DNA from: Amborella trichopoda
Taxonomy: Eukaryota > Streptophyta > Magnoliopsida > Amborellales > Amborellaceae
Direction: 5' to 3'
DNA length: 64,000 bases
Assembly (NCBI RefSeq): GCF_000471905.2
Contig: NW_006499296.1
Coordinates: 713,036 to 777,035 of the forward strand
In this document: one piece after another, positions 43,986-54,959 of the stretch
Numbering within the stretch: the first letter of the stretch is position 1
Layout of the letters: the number at the start of each line of letters is the position of its first letter
Made by a program: the position numbers and the translations under genes
The notes under the pieces: model-generated
Databases searched by the model: none
The model's input: the letters and a program-made list of their open reading frames with translations, nothing else
Told to the model about the DNA's origin: nothing

Positions 43986-45969
43986 TCAAGACAGGTATCC
44001 TTTCTCTTTTAAACTGGACACTGCATCCTTAATTATCTCCTCCATTGGGATGAAGTTAAGGCCCATGTCAATCAGCTTTTTTGATGGTTTTTGCGCCCTC
44101 AACAACCCCGGTTGAGTTTCTTCCGTGAACCTACATAAACCCATAAAGAAATTAAGGCATATCCAGGTCAATTAATGTAAGTATGTATGCGTGTGAGAAT
44201 GTCCACTGAGAGAGAGTTTACCTAGGCACTTTGTATACCGGGTAGAGTTTAGCAACTGCATCAGCAAAGTCACTCCAGTGACAAATGGACTCAAAGTGCC
44301 TTCCTGAAGCTGATGGATTCTCATATAACAAGATATGCCCTAATTCCACATCGTTAACATGTACAGCACCCACAAAAAAATCTTTATAACATTCAGTATA
44401 ACCGGCCATATCATATGAATCAATCAAGCGTCCCTGAGTAGAAAAATAATTAGAGTCCAAATTTTAAGAACATGTATGCAAAAGAAGATAAGATGCAAAA
44501 CTCCTAAGGCACTTAATACAGTACATCGGAAGTCTCATGCTTTTCCTAGCATGAAGACTTGATACAGCACATCAGAGGTCTCATGCTTTTCCAAACGTGA
44601 AATGGAAGAACCTTTTTTACTCCATTTTTTTTTTTTTTGGGGTGTTTATATCACCCATTGTTTGTACAGTCACTGACATGGAATTTGTTGTATCATACAA
44701 ATAGATTTGAGATGCCCTTGCCACATTTGATCTCGCAGCTCATTAGCATGACAATTTTCTACATTTAATCAAAGAAACCCTAGAGTCATGAATTGACATG
44801 GGTTCCATGCTGTGATACAAAAAGTATAGAATACGAAAGAATGTAATCGCTTCTTTTCTTCGATCGGTTAATGCTCCGACTTATTTGTGTGCCAATTGAG
44901 TCTACAATTATGTTCACACTTGATACACTAGAGTCCAGGTCCAATGAAAAGATTAACCCCAAGAGCTAAGGGAGCCATTACGTCAAATCACTCTTAAGGA
45001 ATGCAAGAGTCTTGAGTCTTGAAGAGTAGTATAAGGAGAAATCTCTATTAGAAAATGGTTAAGTAACCCCCAAATTTTTATGAGCCACTTCTCATCCCTA
45101 GGAGAAAAAGCATGGCAGCTTGCCAACAATGTACAGCTTAGTTACAAAAGACTGAAGGCAAATACAATCAATGTGAATATTGAAGTATAAAAAACCTACT
45201 TAGCAGTATTTTCTTGTTCTAAATTTTTGGGATCCACTTCAGTCCCATATATCATCTTTAGACTGCCCCTCTCCTTGATCAAAGGGCTGAACTAAAGAAA
45301 GAATAAACGAAAATCTAAATCCCACAGAGGAGAGCCTTGATATCAACCTCCATGGAATCTGCTCTCCAATCAAACCCGCGAATGCGTTCCAAACTGCAAG
45401 AAAGCATCCCTGACTATCCCCACACATAGAAAGGCCATATCCTGAAATGAAGGTTTCAGAGGCAGATAAAACTAAGCAAAGGGAGAGATTTTGAAAAAGA
45501 TATACCCCTCTCACACATCAAGGTCACAGAAGCCTCAGCCACAACATTACATACATGCATTTGTAAACAAACAAAACCAAATTCATTCAAGGATGAAACA
45601 CATCAAATCTTTGAAACTGAGCACGATTGTATACCGAGGATGGATGATCACCTTACAAATGCACATATCCATGATCAAGAATGTGCTTGTTTCTTTATGA
45701 GAATGCAAGCTTGTGTCTAACTTAAGTCGTGTTTGGGATCATGGATCATTGGGGATTGTCCACCTCACATATCCATTTTGGATCACCAATCCGAGTTGGC
45801 AATCTAGAAAAATATTAGAAAAGTAAAATATTTTTTATTTTGTTCCTTTTATTTTTCTTTTGGGCCCGACACAGGGTAAGGGGAGACAAGACTCTTGTCA
45901 CAAGAGGGGGGGAAGGGGGAAATGGGGCATATCCCTTTTCTCTGTTGTTTTTATACCAGTTTTACCCTC

Positions 45970-46250
45970 TCTTGAGATTGAAAATCCAAAATCATAAATG
46001 ACTTTGAATATTCAATATCCATTGTCCTATTGTTCTTTTTTTGAAGGCGCATATCCATAGTCATACGGTTGACTTTGTTGACTTTTAACGGCCCTCCGAA
46101 GTCATCTCTTTGACTCCACCTTGGCAGATATATTTTTTCATAATACAAGACATCAATCCTCGACACGCAGTTGCATGGAAATAGAGATTCCCAAGTCACT
46201 TTGGATATTCAAAATCCCAAGTCAAGAGTGACTTTTGATTTTGAAGATGC
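45970..46250. repeat. Intronic inverted micro-repeats, copy 3
   Basis: GAAAATCCAAAATCA and TGACTT-GATTTT phrases occur at the place equivalent to 8640-9665 and 17405-17620. Confidence 0.6.
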
Positions 46251-46954
46251 GAAGTTTGATTCTCATTCCGGCTCAACAGTTCCAATCCGGATTGCTAGCC
46301 CTTAAACTTTCTCTTAACCTGTCTCAAGCCCAGGTATAGTAGGTAGGCTGCGTTAGGTAGGCAACCAGTGTAAAATTTAGTCATATCTTATCACATATCC
46401 TAATTCTGTTGGCCCTAGATAAAGAAGAATGGAAGAACAAGATCCATGTAACCGACTCCAATTAATTGAGATAAGGCTTGGATGATAATGGTGATGATGA
46501 TCGTTGGGTTTTCAAACATTGAATATAAGAGTTTTCTTGAACTCTCTACATAAAAAAACATAGGAAATATATGATGTTTGTGTATAGTGAGTAAAAGTTT
46601 ATTCCTAGGGGAAATATCAAAAAAGGGGTTCAAACCCTTTAAAATATCAATAAAGGATCAAAAGATTAAAAAATAACATTGAAAGGTATGCAGTTAAATT
46701 TGCATTTCAATTAGGTACTTCCTCAAAAATATTAAAAAATTCCAAATTTATCTATATTTAGTATTGGGAAGTCACTATAATTAAGGCACTTTGGTAATCT
46801 TACCCCCAAGATGTACTTCTATCATTCGATTTAGGCCTTTTTAGGGTAAGATTACAAAAGCTACCCTGATTGTATTCACTTTCCAATACTAAATGGGCAA
46901 TTTAGTAATTTTTCAAGTTTCTTTGATTGAGTACCTAATTGAGATAAAAATTTA

Positions 46955-47130
46955 AAGTAAAAATTTTATACTAAATTGCACCTTTAAAATGTAGAATTAA
47001 AGATGCACCACAAAAATCCATCGGGAAATTTTGTTTTAATGTTGAAAAACCCTCTAATTGATCATCTCAATATTGATATGTATGAATATTAAAAAGAAAC
47101 AAAAAACAAAATATTGAGCACCATCAAAAA
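46955..47130. mobile_element. MITE family A fragment in intron 4 of copy 3
   Basis: It contains AAAATCCATCGGGAAATTTT and GTTGAAAAACCCTCTAATTG, then ATTGATATGTATGAATATT. Only the left half of the element is present. Copies 1 and 2 lack it at this place. Confidence 0.55.
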
Positions 47131-47469
47131 AAAAATTTGGAGGTGTACCCCACCCAAATTTAAAAACAATACCCTTTCAATATAACTTTTTCCGTTTACT
47201 CATATTTTAAAGGGTTTGGACTCCTTTTTTTTATATTTTACCATCTTCGTATAGTGTTATACCTTGAAGGAGGCGAAGGAAAATGGCCATGCTAGAATTG
47301 ATGGTGGGTGGTAAAATTGAGCCAAACACTGCTTCTGGATTTATGGCCACCACATCGAACCCCTCATCCTTTGCAAAATCCCACGCACCCTTCTCACCCA
47401 ATGTTTTTTAAGCCGAATACCAGAGCTACAAAATCAAGAAGCACGACATTGATTTTCCAATTTCCCTAT

Positions 47470-47855
47470 AGAAAAAAGTGTACATAATGATGAGACTCTA
47501 AACAATTAAATTAAGATGCACTTCAAAATTATCACTAAAAAAATGACATTTCGATGCTCAAATATCTTCAAATTGATCATCTCGACTTCAAGCTGTATGA
47601 CGTGAGAAAAGCATGGAATTCAAGTTTTGAAAATAGTGCACCTTGTAATACATTTTTGGACGGTTAATTTTCAAGTTTTTATATGTGTGTTCGATCTACA
47701 CTATTTTTTAATCTGTAAATTTATATTTAGAGATAAAAATATATTTCAAAGCTATCACATAGGTTTCCAGTATTTAAACTATATTTTATAAAACTATTCG
47801 AAGATACGCTTTACTTTGATTGTTTAGGCCCTGGGCTCTATACAAACCGCACCCC
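47470..47855. mobile_element. MITE family A copy in intron 3 of copy 3
   Basis: It carries ATGAGACTCTAAACAATTAA near the left end and GGCTCTATACAAACCGCACC at the right end (47836-47855). It belongs to the GGCTCTA subfamily with 11629-12019. No clean target duplication. Confidence 0.6.
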
Positions 47856-47921
47856 TTTTCTGCCGCAAAACCATTAAGTTCAAATGGCAATGTGGCCAAA
47901 ACTAGGTGCTACAACATGTAT

Positions 47922-47956
<35 letters not shown>

Positions 47957-47957
47957 G

Positions 47958-48514
47958 NNNNNNNNNNNNNNNNNNNNNNNNNNNNNNNNNNNNNNNNNNN
48001 NNNNNNNNNNNNNNNNNNNNNNNNNNNNNNNNNNNNNNNNNNNNNNNNNNNNNNNNNNNNNNNNNNNNNNNNNNNNNNNNNNNNNNNNNNNNNNNNNNNN
48101 NNNNNNNNNNNNNNNNNNNNNNNNNNNNNNNNNNNNNNNNNNNNNNNNNNNNNNNNNNNNNNNNNNNNNNNNNNNNNNNNNNNNNNNNNNNNNNNNNNNN
48201 NNNNNNNNNNNNNNNNNNNNNNNNNNNNNNNNNNNNNNNNNNNNNNNNNNNNNNNNNNNNNNNNNNNNNNNNNNNNNNNNNNNNNNNNNNNNNNNNNNNN
48301 NNNNNNNNNNNNNNNNNNNNNNNNNNNNNNNNNNNNNNNNNNNNNNNNNNNNNNNNNNNNNNNNNNNNNNNNNNNNNNNNNNNNNNNNNNNNNNNNNNNN
48401 NNNNNNNNNNNNNNNNNNNNNNNNNNNNNNNNNNNNNNNNNNNNNNNNNNNNNNNNNNNNNNNNNNNNNNNNNNNNNNNNNNNNNNNNNNNNNNNNNNNN
48501 NNNNNNNNNNNNNN
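47958..48514. other. Assembly gap (557 N) flanked by AG/CT microsatellites
   Basis: The gap begins after an (AG)n tract and ends three codons into exon 1 of reductase copy 3. Exon 1 to exon 3 spans about 670-930 bp in the other copies, so the true missing length may be larger than 557. Confidence 0.98.
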
Positions 48515-48522
48515 CTCGCCAT

Positions 48523-51450
48523 CTCTCTCTCTCTCTCTCTCTAGTTTTCTTGCTGGTAGAGGAACCTGAAAATGGTGTTTCTCTCTCTACTTTTCTTGCT
48601 GGAAGAGGAGCCGGAGAGAATATTAGAGCACGTATACTACGATGCTCCTTGGGGAGCATAGTTTATTTCTACCCCCTCAACGTATTTGGGAAGATTCTTT
48701 TAATGGATTTTGGTAACTATGGTAGAATCATATTTAAGAGAAAAGAAATTAAATCTTGAGTTTTCAAATCTCACTTTTAAAGACTTGACGATTTCTATCC
48801 CTTCAGTGCTTAGAGGGTACAATTAGGAAAAGAAAATTTGTTGGCGTTAATTAATTGTGTTAAAGAGATTATATCCCCAAAGTTTAGGGTTCTAAACTTA
48901 TTTCTGGGTGGGATTTTACCTGAGGTAGTAAATGGGCAATATACTCCCGAGGGAGTATAATATTTTTCAAGTCCTGTAATACGCTTTCACGCGTAGAGAT
49001 GGAATTGAGTAGGGCACCCAAGGTGTATATCAAATATTTGGGAATATGTGAAAGAGAAATGCTCCTGTGGGACCTTCCAATGTCCGGAATAGGTAACCAA
49101 GGAATAACTATTAAATTTGATATAAATATTAAAAAAAATTGTTGTACGCGTTTGAGGATTTAGTTTTTAAAAAATATGTGTCAAATTTGATAGTAATTAT
49201 TTGAAACCCTAAAAAAATATCATAAGAGATCATAATTTTTGTTCAATTATAAATAAAAAAATCATACTTTCTTAAACTTCATATGTATCTTCTTTTACTT
49301 CTTTTTTTGATATTTTTTAAACAAATTAATTTTCACGATAATCATATTATCATGAAGACCATAAGCATCATACCACGGAAAATGTAGTATTTAAAAACAT
49401 CATAGTACTTGAAATACTATAATGAAGACAATAATGATTATCACGAAATCATCCCAATATTTTAAGTACTATAATGACTACCGCTATTTTAGAACACTTA
49501 AAACGTCGGGTAGAGAGGAATTGAAGTGGCTATTTCCCAATAAAAAAAAGATAAAAATAAAAAAAAAGATGGGTTTTAAAATTTGATTAGGAGCACGTGG
49601 AAGGAGCTGGTTGCGTGTGGATGCCTTCGAAGTTGTAGGACTACAGTTTGTTGGGGACGTGGTATTACTATGGTGCATAGATATGTTTTAGGGAGATAGA
49701 GAGGGTGTTTGATGTGTATATGGACGAGAGAGAAAGATTGTGTGCCGAGATTGTATGCAGTCAGTAGAAAGAGAAAAGATTGTGCTCCATCGGTTACATA
49801 ACGGCATATTAAGTAATTATCACCCAATATCATAACGGTATTTTAAGTGTTATACAATATGCGGTAGCCATTGCGGTACTTTAAGTATCGGGATACTTAA
49901 ACCATTGCATTTAAATATATATATGCGGCTGTTATTACAACACTTTAAATACCGTGATACATAGGGCAACTACTATAAAGGTTATTTTAGTCAAAAAGAC
50001 CAAATATGAGAAAAAAAAAGAAGAAAAAGGTATCGATGAAGGTTTATGAAAGGGGTAGATGAAATTAAAGTATATTTTTTATAATTTTCCATATATTTTT
50101 GTGAAAGTATTTTAATGTGAAAGAAGTCCTCTATGTAATTTAGGTGCAGGAGCTTTTTTACAACAATTAACTATTATTAGTGTGAAAAAAAATGTATCCA
50201 AACTAATTGGTATGAAGAAACTCTCCTTCACATGGAGGAGTTTTTTCATGTGAAAATGTTTCTACATGTACCAAACATGTCCTGAGGGAAAATTACTCCA
50301 AAGCAAATTTTAACCACAGTAGTCGTAGTGGAGAAAAATACCATTTATCTTTTGTACATAGAGGTCAAGAAATATACCATTTATCTTTTGTACGTAAAAG
50401 TCATAATAATTCTCATGCATTAGATGTTGAATTGGATGGCTTATGATGAGTCATTAAATTAGAGAATTTTTTTTTTTGAGAACTTTATATCTATTCAATG
50501 ACACTGTGGCCACTATGTACCAATTTAAAAGACAAGAATGATTGTAACCATTATGTACAAAAATAAATAATATCTTTGTAGACAATTTTGATAAATCATG
50601 ATTTCATAATCCTTTCAAATGCCTGTTGACTGGATTCGAGGTAGGACGCTCCTACCATCTTGAAAGTAATTGATGCCTCCTGCTTAGGATTTCTTAGCGA
50701 TGCAACTGGTGCGTGGGCGAGTACTTACTATGGTTTTTTGGTTTTGAAATAATTTATTGTATTTATTTAGTTTTATTTCTTAAACTTAGTACTAATTTTC
50801 AACTCTTTTACGAACATTGACATTGAAAGAACCGTTGTTTTCATAATCAAAAGCAATTCCTATTGCAAGTATTCATATCTTAACTTGATTATTCTCATAG
50901 TTTAAAGAAAGGAAACAAATATCAAATTGCTATAGAAGATGAAGGATCTTAATTCATAGTAGTATTTTTAAATTTTTATTTTGTCTCGTATACCTCTTTA
51001 AAGAATGGCTTAAAAGCTTGAATTTCCCCTGGTTTAGGGTTGGGAACCCTAAAGTAGTGATGGCATTTCTGTTTATTAACCCACCTAGAACAAGCTAAGA
51101 GTTTCCTTCATTTGATTGATGCCCCATACGTGAATAAAATTACCATAGTGTCTTTACGTGTTAAGGGAATTTAGTTTTTTTAAGATATTTTTTAAAGAGA
51201 TATCCGAGTGAAATGAAATCTTGAATAAAATTAGAAAACCTGAATCAAATTACCAAAATGAAACCTTGAATAAAAAATTTTAAGGAGGTATTTGAGTTTC
51301 CTTCATTTGATTGGGGCCTCATACGTGAATAAAATTACCAAAGTGTCTTTACTTGTTAAAGAAATTTGGTTATTTTTAGGATATTTTTTAAAGATGTATA
51401 TGAGTGAAATAAAACCTTGAACATTAACTGAAATATTTACGTGGGAAAAA
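48523..51450. other. 5' flank of reductase copy 3, shared with copy 2
   Basis: Contains the blocks listed for 21926-24340 in the same order, starting with a 46-bp leader unit and GCATAGTTTATTTCTACCCC (48656). At 49058-49240 a candidate divergent relative of the GAG-ended MITE lies here (GAGAAATGCTCC on the left). A direct repeat TTTGATTG(A/G)(G/T)GCC-CATACGTGAATA lies near 51110 and 51315. No gene is recognised; short frames carry no motif. Confidence 0.55.
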
Positions 51451-51647
51451 ATTTAGATAAAGGTGTGATTTCCATAACTATATATAACCACGTGTTAAAA
51501 CATCCCAAAAAACTCACTCCTTATCATAAAATAGCGTGATAGCCTTTAAATCCATTTTCACTCTTACCTGTCGAGCTTAGAGCACTAAAAAAGTTGATGA
51601 CTTGAAATGGACAATGCATAACAAATGCTACAAGATGATTTCATTTT

Positions 51648-52013
51648 GGAAAAAGTTTATATAAGGTTGACACCTTACAATGTATAATTAAGGTGTATAT
51701 TTTTTTAAAAAAAGGTTGTTTTCATGTTGGCAAAACATCTAATAGTTCATCTCGATATGTATAGATACGGAGAAAAAAAGAGATTTCAGAGTCTTAAAAA
51801 TAAAACATCGTGCAACACATTATTTAGATTGTCCATTTTCAAAATTCTCATGTGTTTATAGATGCTAGATTTGAATTATTTTTAGAGTTTAAAATCTTAT
51901 AACTAGAGATAAAAATAGATATTTGTACCATCCTAATAATTTTTTACACCAAAATTACATGTTATAATAGAACTGCTTTTATTGTTTAAGGTCCCAAACT
52001 TATGCAAACCACA
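51648..52013. mobile_element. MITE family A copy
   Basis: The left end is GGAAAAAGTTTATATAAGGT and the right end ATGCAAACCACACC. The middle has CATCTCGATATGTATAGATA and CATTATTTAGATTGTCCATT. Just before it (about 51470-51600) lies a piece of another family member. Confidence 0.6.
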
Positions 52014-52149
52014 CCATTAGACTTAGAAAGGTATCTTTTCCGAATCCATCTTCATCAAGGTGAAGATTATGTATTAGCAGAATCTCTTGCATGTGTCTAA
52101 CTTTTTCACTGATAGAGCCGGGATTGTAGACCGTAAGGTAATTTCCTTA

Positions 52150-52320
52150 GATAAAACTTGTTGGGTACGGATCTGTGTTCCGGGTCCTTAATACCCTATC
52201 GGGCACGGGCTTTATAGTTTTAGACCCGTCGGGTACAAATCCGGATACAGGTCCACAAGTCATATTTTTGGTACAGGTACGGGTCCAGTGGAACCCGACC
52301 CATTACCACCCCTATTTTTT
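52150..52320. mobile_element. hAT-like GGGTGGCAA fragment
   Basis: It has GGGTACGGATC, GACCCGTCGGGTAC and a right end ATTACCACCCCTA (52304-52316), like the ends of 3185-3750. The left end is not resolved. Confidence 0.4.
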
Positions 52321-54182
52321 AGAAACCATCACCGTCTATTTCAATCGACAAGTGTTTCTTCACTATTGCAAGCGCCATTTCCTAGGCTACTAGTGTAGGG
52401 TAGGAAACGGAATGGATAATAAAAACGTTTTATTAGACTGGAAATATATTTTTAGCGTTAATTATTGTTTTTTAAAGTTAAAAGAGATCTCAAAAAAATT
52501 TCCGAAAAAGAAGAAGTCATGATTGAAATTCAAAACTAATGTTTTTCTTACTTGCATACCTTAATATATATGTGTTCTGTCCCCGTTTGCATGTGTTTTA
52601 TAATATAATAATGGTAATGATGATGATGGGCTCGGCCGATAATCGCTTTGCCAGCTTCACAAACATGTATGATGATACGAGATTACCTATGTTGGACAGC
52701 GCAAGGTCTACATGGTTGAGTTTTCTGACAAGTTTTGAACTGATTTGTTCGAAACTCGATTTTTAAATCTAGTTTTTATCATGCTAAAAATTGACTCTAT
52801 TTTTGGGTCTTAAACGAGTATTAAGCAACTGCTATTGGATTCGAAATGTCGAAAAACACGCAGATATCAAATTTCGACTCAATCGGACCCTCTGGGACCT
52901 TTATGGGCTTAACTTACCAAAAACGGGTGGGTTTTATACTATTGCAGTGCAGCCTCAATGAACCAGTTTTCATTTATGAAAACTGTGTTTTTTCATTTTC
53001 GAGATGAATTTTTTGGAATCAGCTCACTTTAAAAAGTTCCAAACGCAATGAGCTCGCTCCAAGTTTGGTAGACCAACCTCCAAACTCTCTGGCTACTTGG
53101 CCCCCACATTGATGAGATTTGTAGGACGTTTTTTTATAAGGGTAAGGTTTTTATAAGTTGTAAACCCCTGTTGAAGTAAAGTGAGTCTCAAAACTATTCA
53201 AAGATGTAGTTTCGATGTCAAAAAGCTTTATGATGGCATAAAAATCTACTGTCATTTTTAGTAGTGAAATTCAAAGCTCAACAAATAATACGAAACGAGC
53301 ACGTCTATAACTAATTTGCGGCCAAAAACTTGCCCGAGTCATTGTGTGTCACATAAGGTAGCTACCCAAGTCGCAGAGACTCACGCAATAGGGACCCAAA
53401 ATGAATTTTTGCCAAAAAAATTGGTTTAGACCGTAACTTTTATACCCAAGATTTGAGTGAATCTTGGACCATTGAAAAACTTGACGACTTCCTCTATAGT
53501 TTAGAACCAAATTTGCCTCAATTTGGATGAATTTGACGGATCTACAAGGCTAGGACTTCAAGGTATTAGCTTTCAAATTTCTAGGTGTCGGATTAGTGTT
53601 CGGGTTAATTTTCATGTTCATTAGGCACTAAGGTGCCTAGGATGACTAAATTGGGGTAGTAGGTAGGTTTAAAGTCTAGGTTTTGAGTTTGGGAAGATAA
53701 CTAGGGTATAGGGATACAAGTTTTGAGGATTTTCATTGGCTAAAATTTTAGGGGGGTGTCAATAAAGATGTATCATTTTCCTTACTTAAAATCGTTTTTT
53801 TTTTCTTATCTATATATCTTGTGAGGTGGAGATTATCAATGGTTTTTTAGCATCAGAACAATCTTTTTCAATGAGTGTTTGATATGCACTGACTTCAACA
53901 GTATAACATTGATATCTTACATAAACTGCTTCATTTTCTAAAAGGAAAAGATTAAAACATGTCCTCGGTTTTATAGAAAAATAAATAAAGCTCCACCTCT
54001 AAATTCATTGAAAATTGCAGTTTCGATATCAGAAAACCTTCAAATCGATCATCTACAGTCTAATCATTATGGTTATTAAAAATAAAATAAAATGACTTTT
54101 AAGCCCTAAAAATAACATATATTGTATCGCATTATTTTTTTAATAAAAGGAATTTTAAGCCCTAAAAATAATGTATATTGCA
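52321..54182. other. Intergenic DNA with scraps of dispersed repeats only
   Basis: About 53128-53280 and 53960-54130 carry pieces similar to 26388-26510 and 25800-25960. The rest (52321-53120 and 53280-53950) has no recognised repeat, motif or gene. Confidence 0.4.
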
Positions 54183-54780
54183 GTGGTTGTAAAAAACAGA
54201 TAGGTGCCCCGGATTGGGCATCCCAAAACCCCATTCGAATTGGTGAATCAGCGGAATCGGTCGAATTCGTTCTTAAAAAAATTTCAAAAAAAATTATAAA
54301 AAATCATTATAAATGTTGATTTTTCGGAATCCAATAAAAATTGAGGGTACTACATTAATAACTTTTATTTTTTTACATCAATATGCGAATATTGAGAAGT
54401 CCTTTCCCTGTATGTAGATTTTCATCAAACATTTATTAAAACTTAACTAAATGCAACATTATACATTGAAATTAGAATTATTGGCTTGTATTTTTATTAT
54501 TTTATCATTATTTTACTATACAATAAGAATAAATTTGAAATTTGTCTTATAATATTATCTAATTTTAAAAATCTAATTTACAACTATAACAAAAAATAAT
54601 ACATTGTATAATTTATAATTTAAATAAATTAATAAATAAAATATGAAATTTGATTATCATTATAATTAGTATAATTATTAATTATAATATTATAATAAAC
54701 ATGATTCAAAAAACAAGGATATGACCCTTACAAATAAATAAATCTAATATATAATAAATAGTGTTGATAGAAATATAGAA
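54183..54780. repeat. AT-rich dispersed repeat, copy 2 (inverted to 29880-31020)
   Basis: AATAAATTAATAAATAAAAT near 54622 and TAATATTATCTAATTTTAAA near 54547 are complements of the series at 30330-30600, in reversed order. Its left part (GAATCAGCGGAATCGGTCGA near 54244) is the complement of about 30920-30945. Confidence 0.5.
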
Positions 54781-54959
54781 TTTAGTGATATAAATTTACA
54801 ATCATATTTTAATAAAATAAAAAAATAAATTAATTAATTAATCTTTACAATGTGGGATAATTGATAAAGCAGCTTGAAATAAATTCTAAAATGGTATAAG
54901 CTAGTGTTATTTTTCTCTCTTAAAATATCCTATGAAAAAAACCTTTAGTCATGGGATAA

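Larger units (their letters stand above)
43986..48522 (-). pseudogene. CCR-like reductase, copy 3 (pseudogene, gap over exons 1-3)
   Basis: Exon 6 (44130-43986) is intact and ends EKGYLS-stop. Exon 5 (44402-44222) has lost two codons (GRHFESICH, where copy 1 has [11 protein letters not shown]). Its splice acceptor reads CG (44404-44403) where copies 1 and 2 have AG. Exon 4 (47425-47263) reads WYSA-stop-K: a TAA at 47410-47408 replaces the Ser of the catalytic YxxxK motif. The ATG with two further codons is visible at 48522-48515, after which 557 Ns hide the rest of exon 1 and, by position, exons 2 and 3. Residues GDVVVINP of copy 1 have also drifted here. At least two independent lesions mean no functional enzyme is likely. 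Confidence 0.88.

Noticed and set aside
47880-48759. Open frames of over 200 residues across the large gap
   Set aside because: They consist mostly of unknown residues from N bases, with (AG)n/(CT)n ends.
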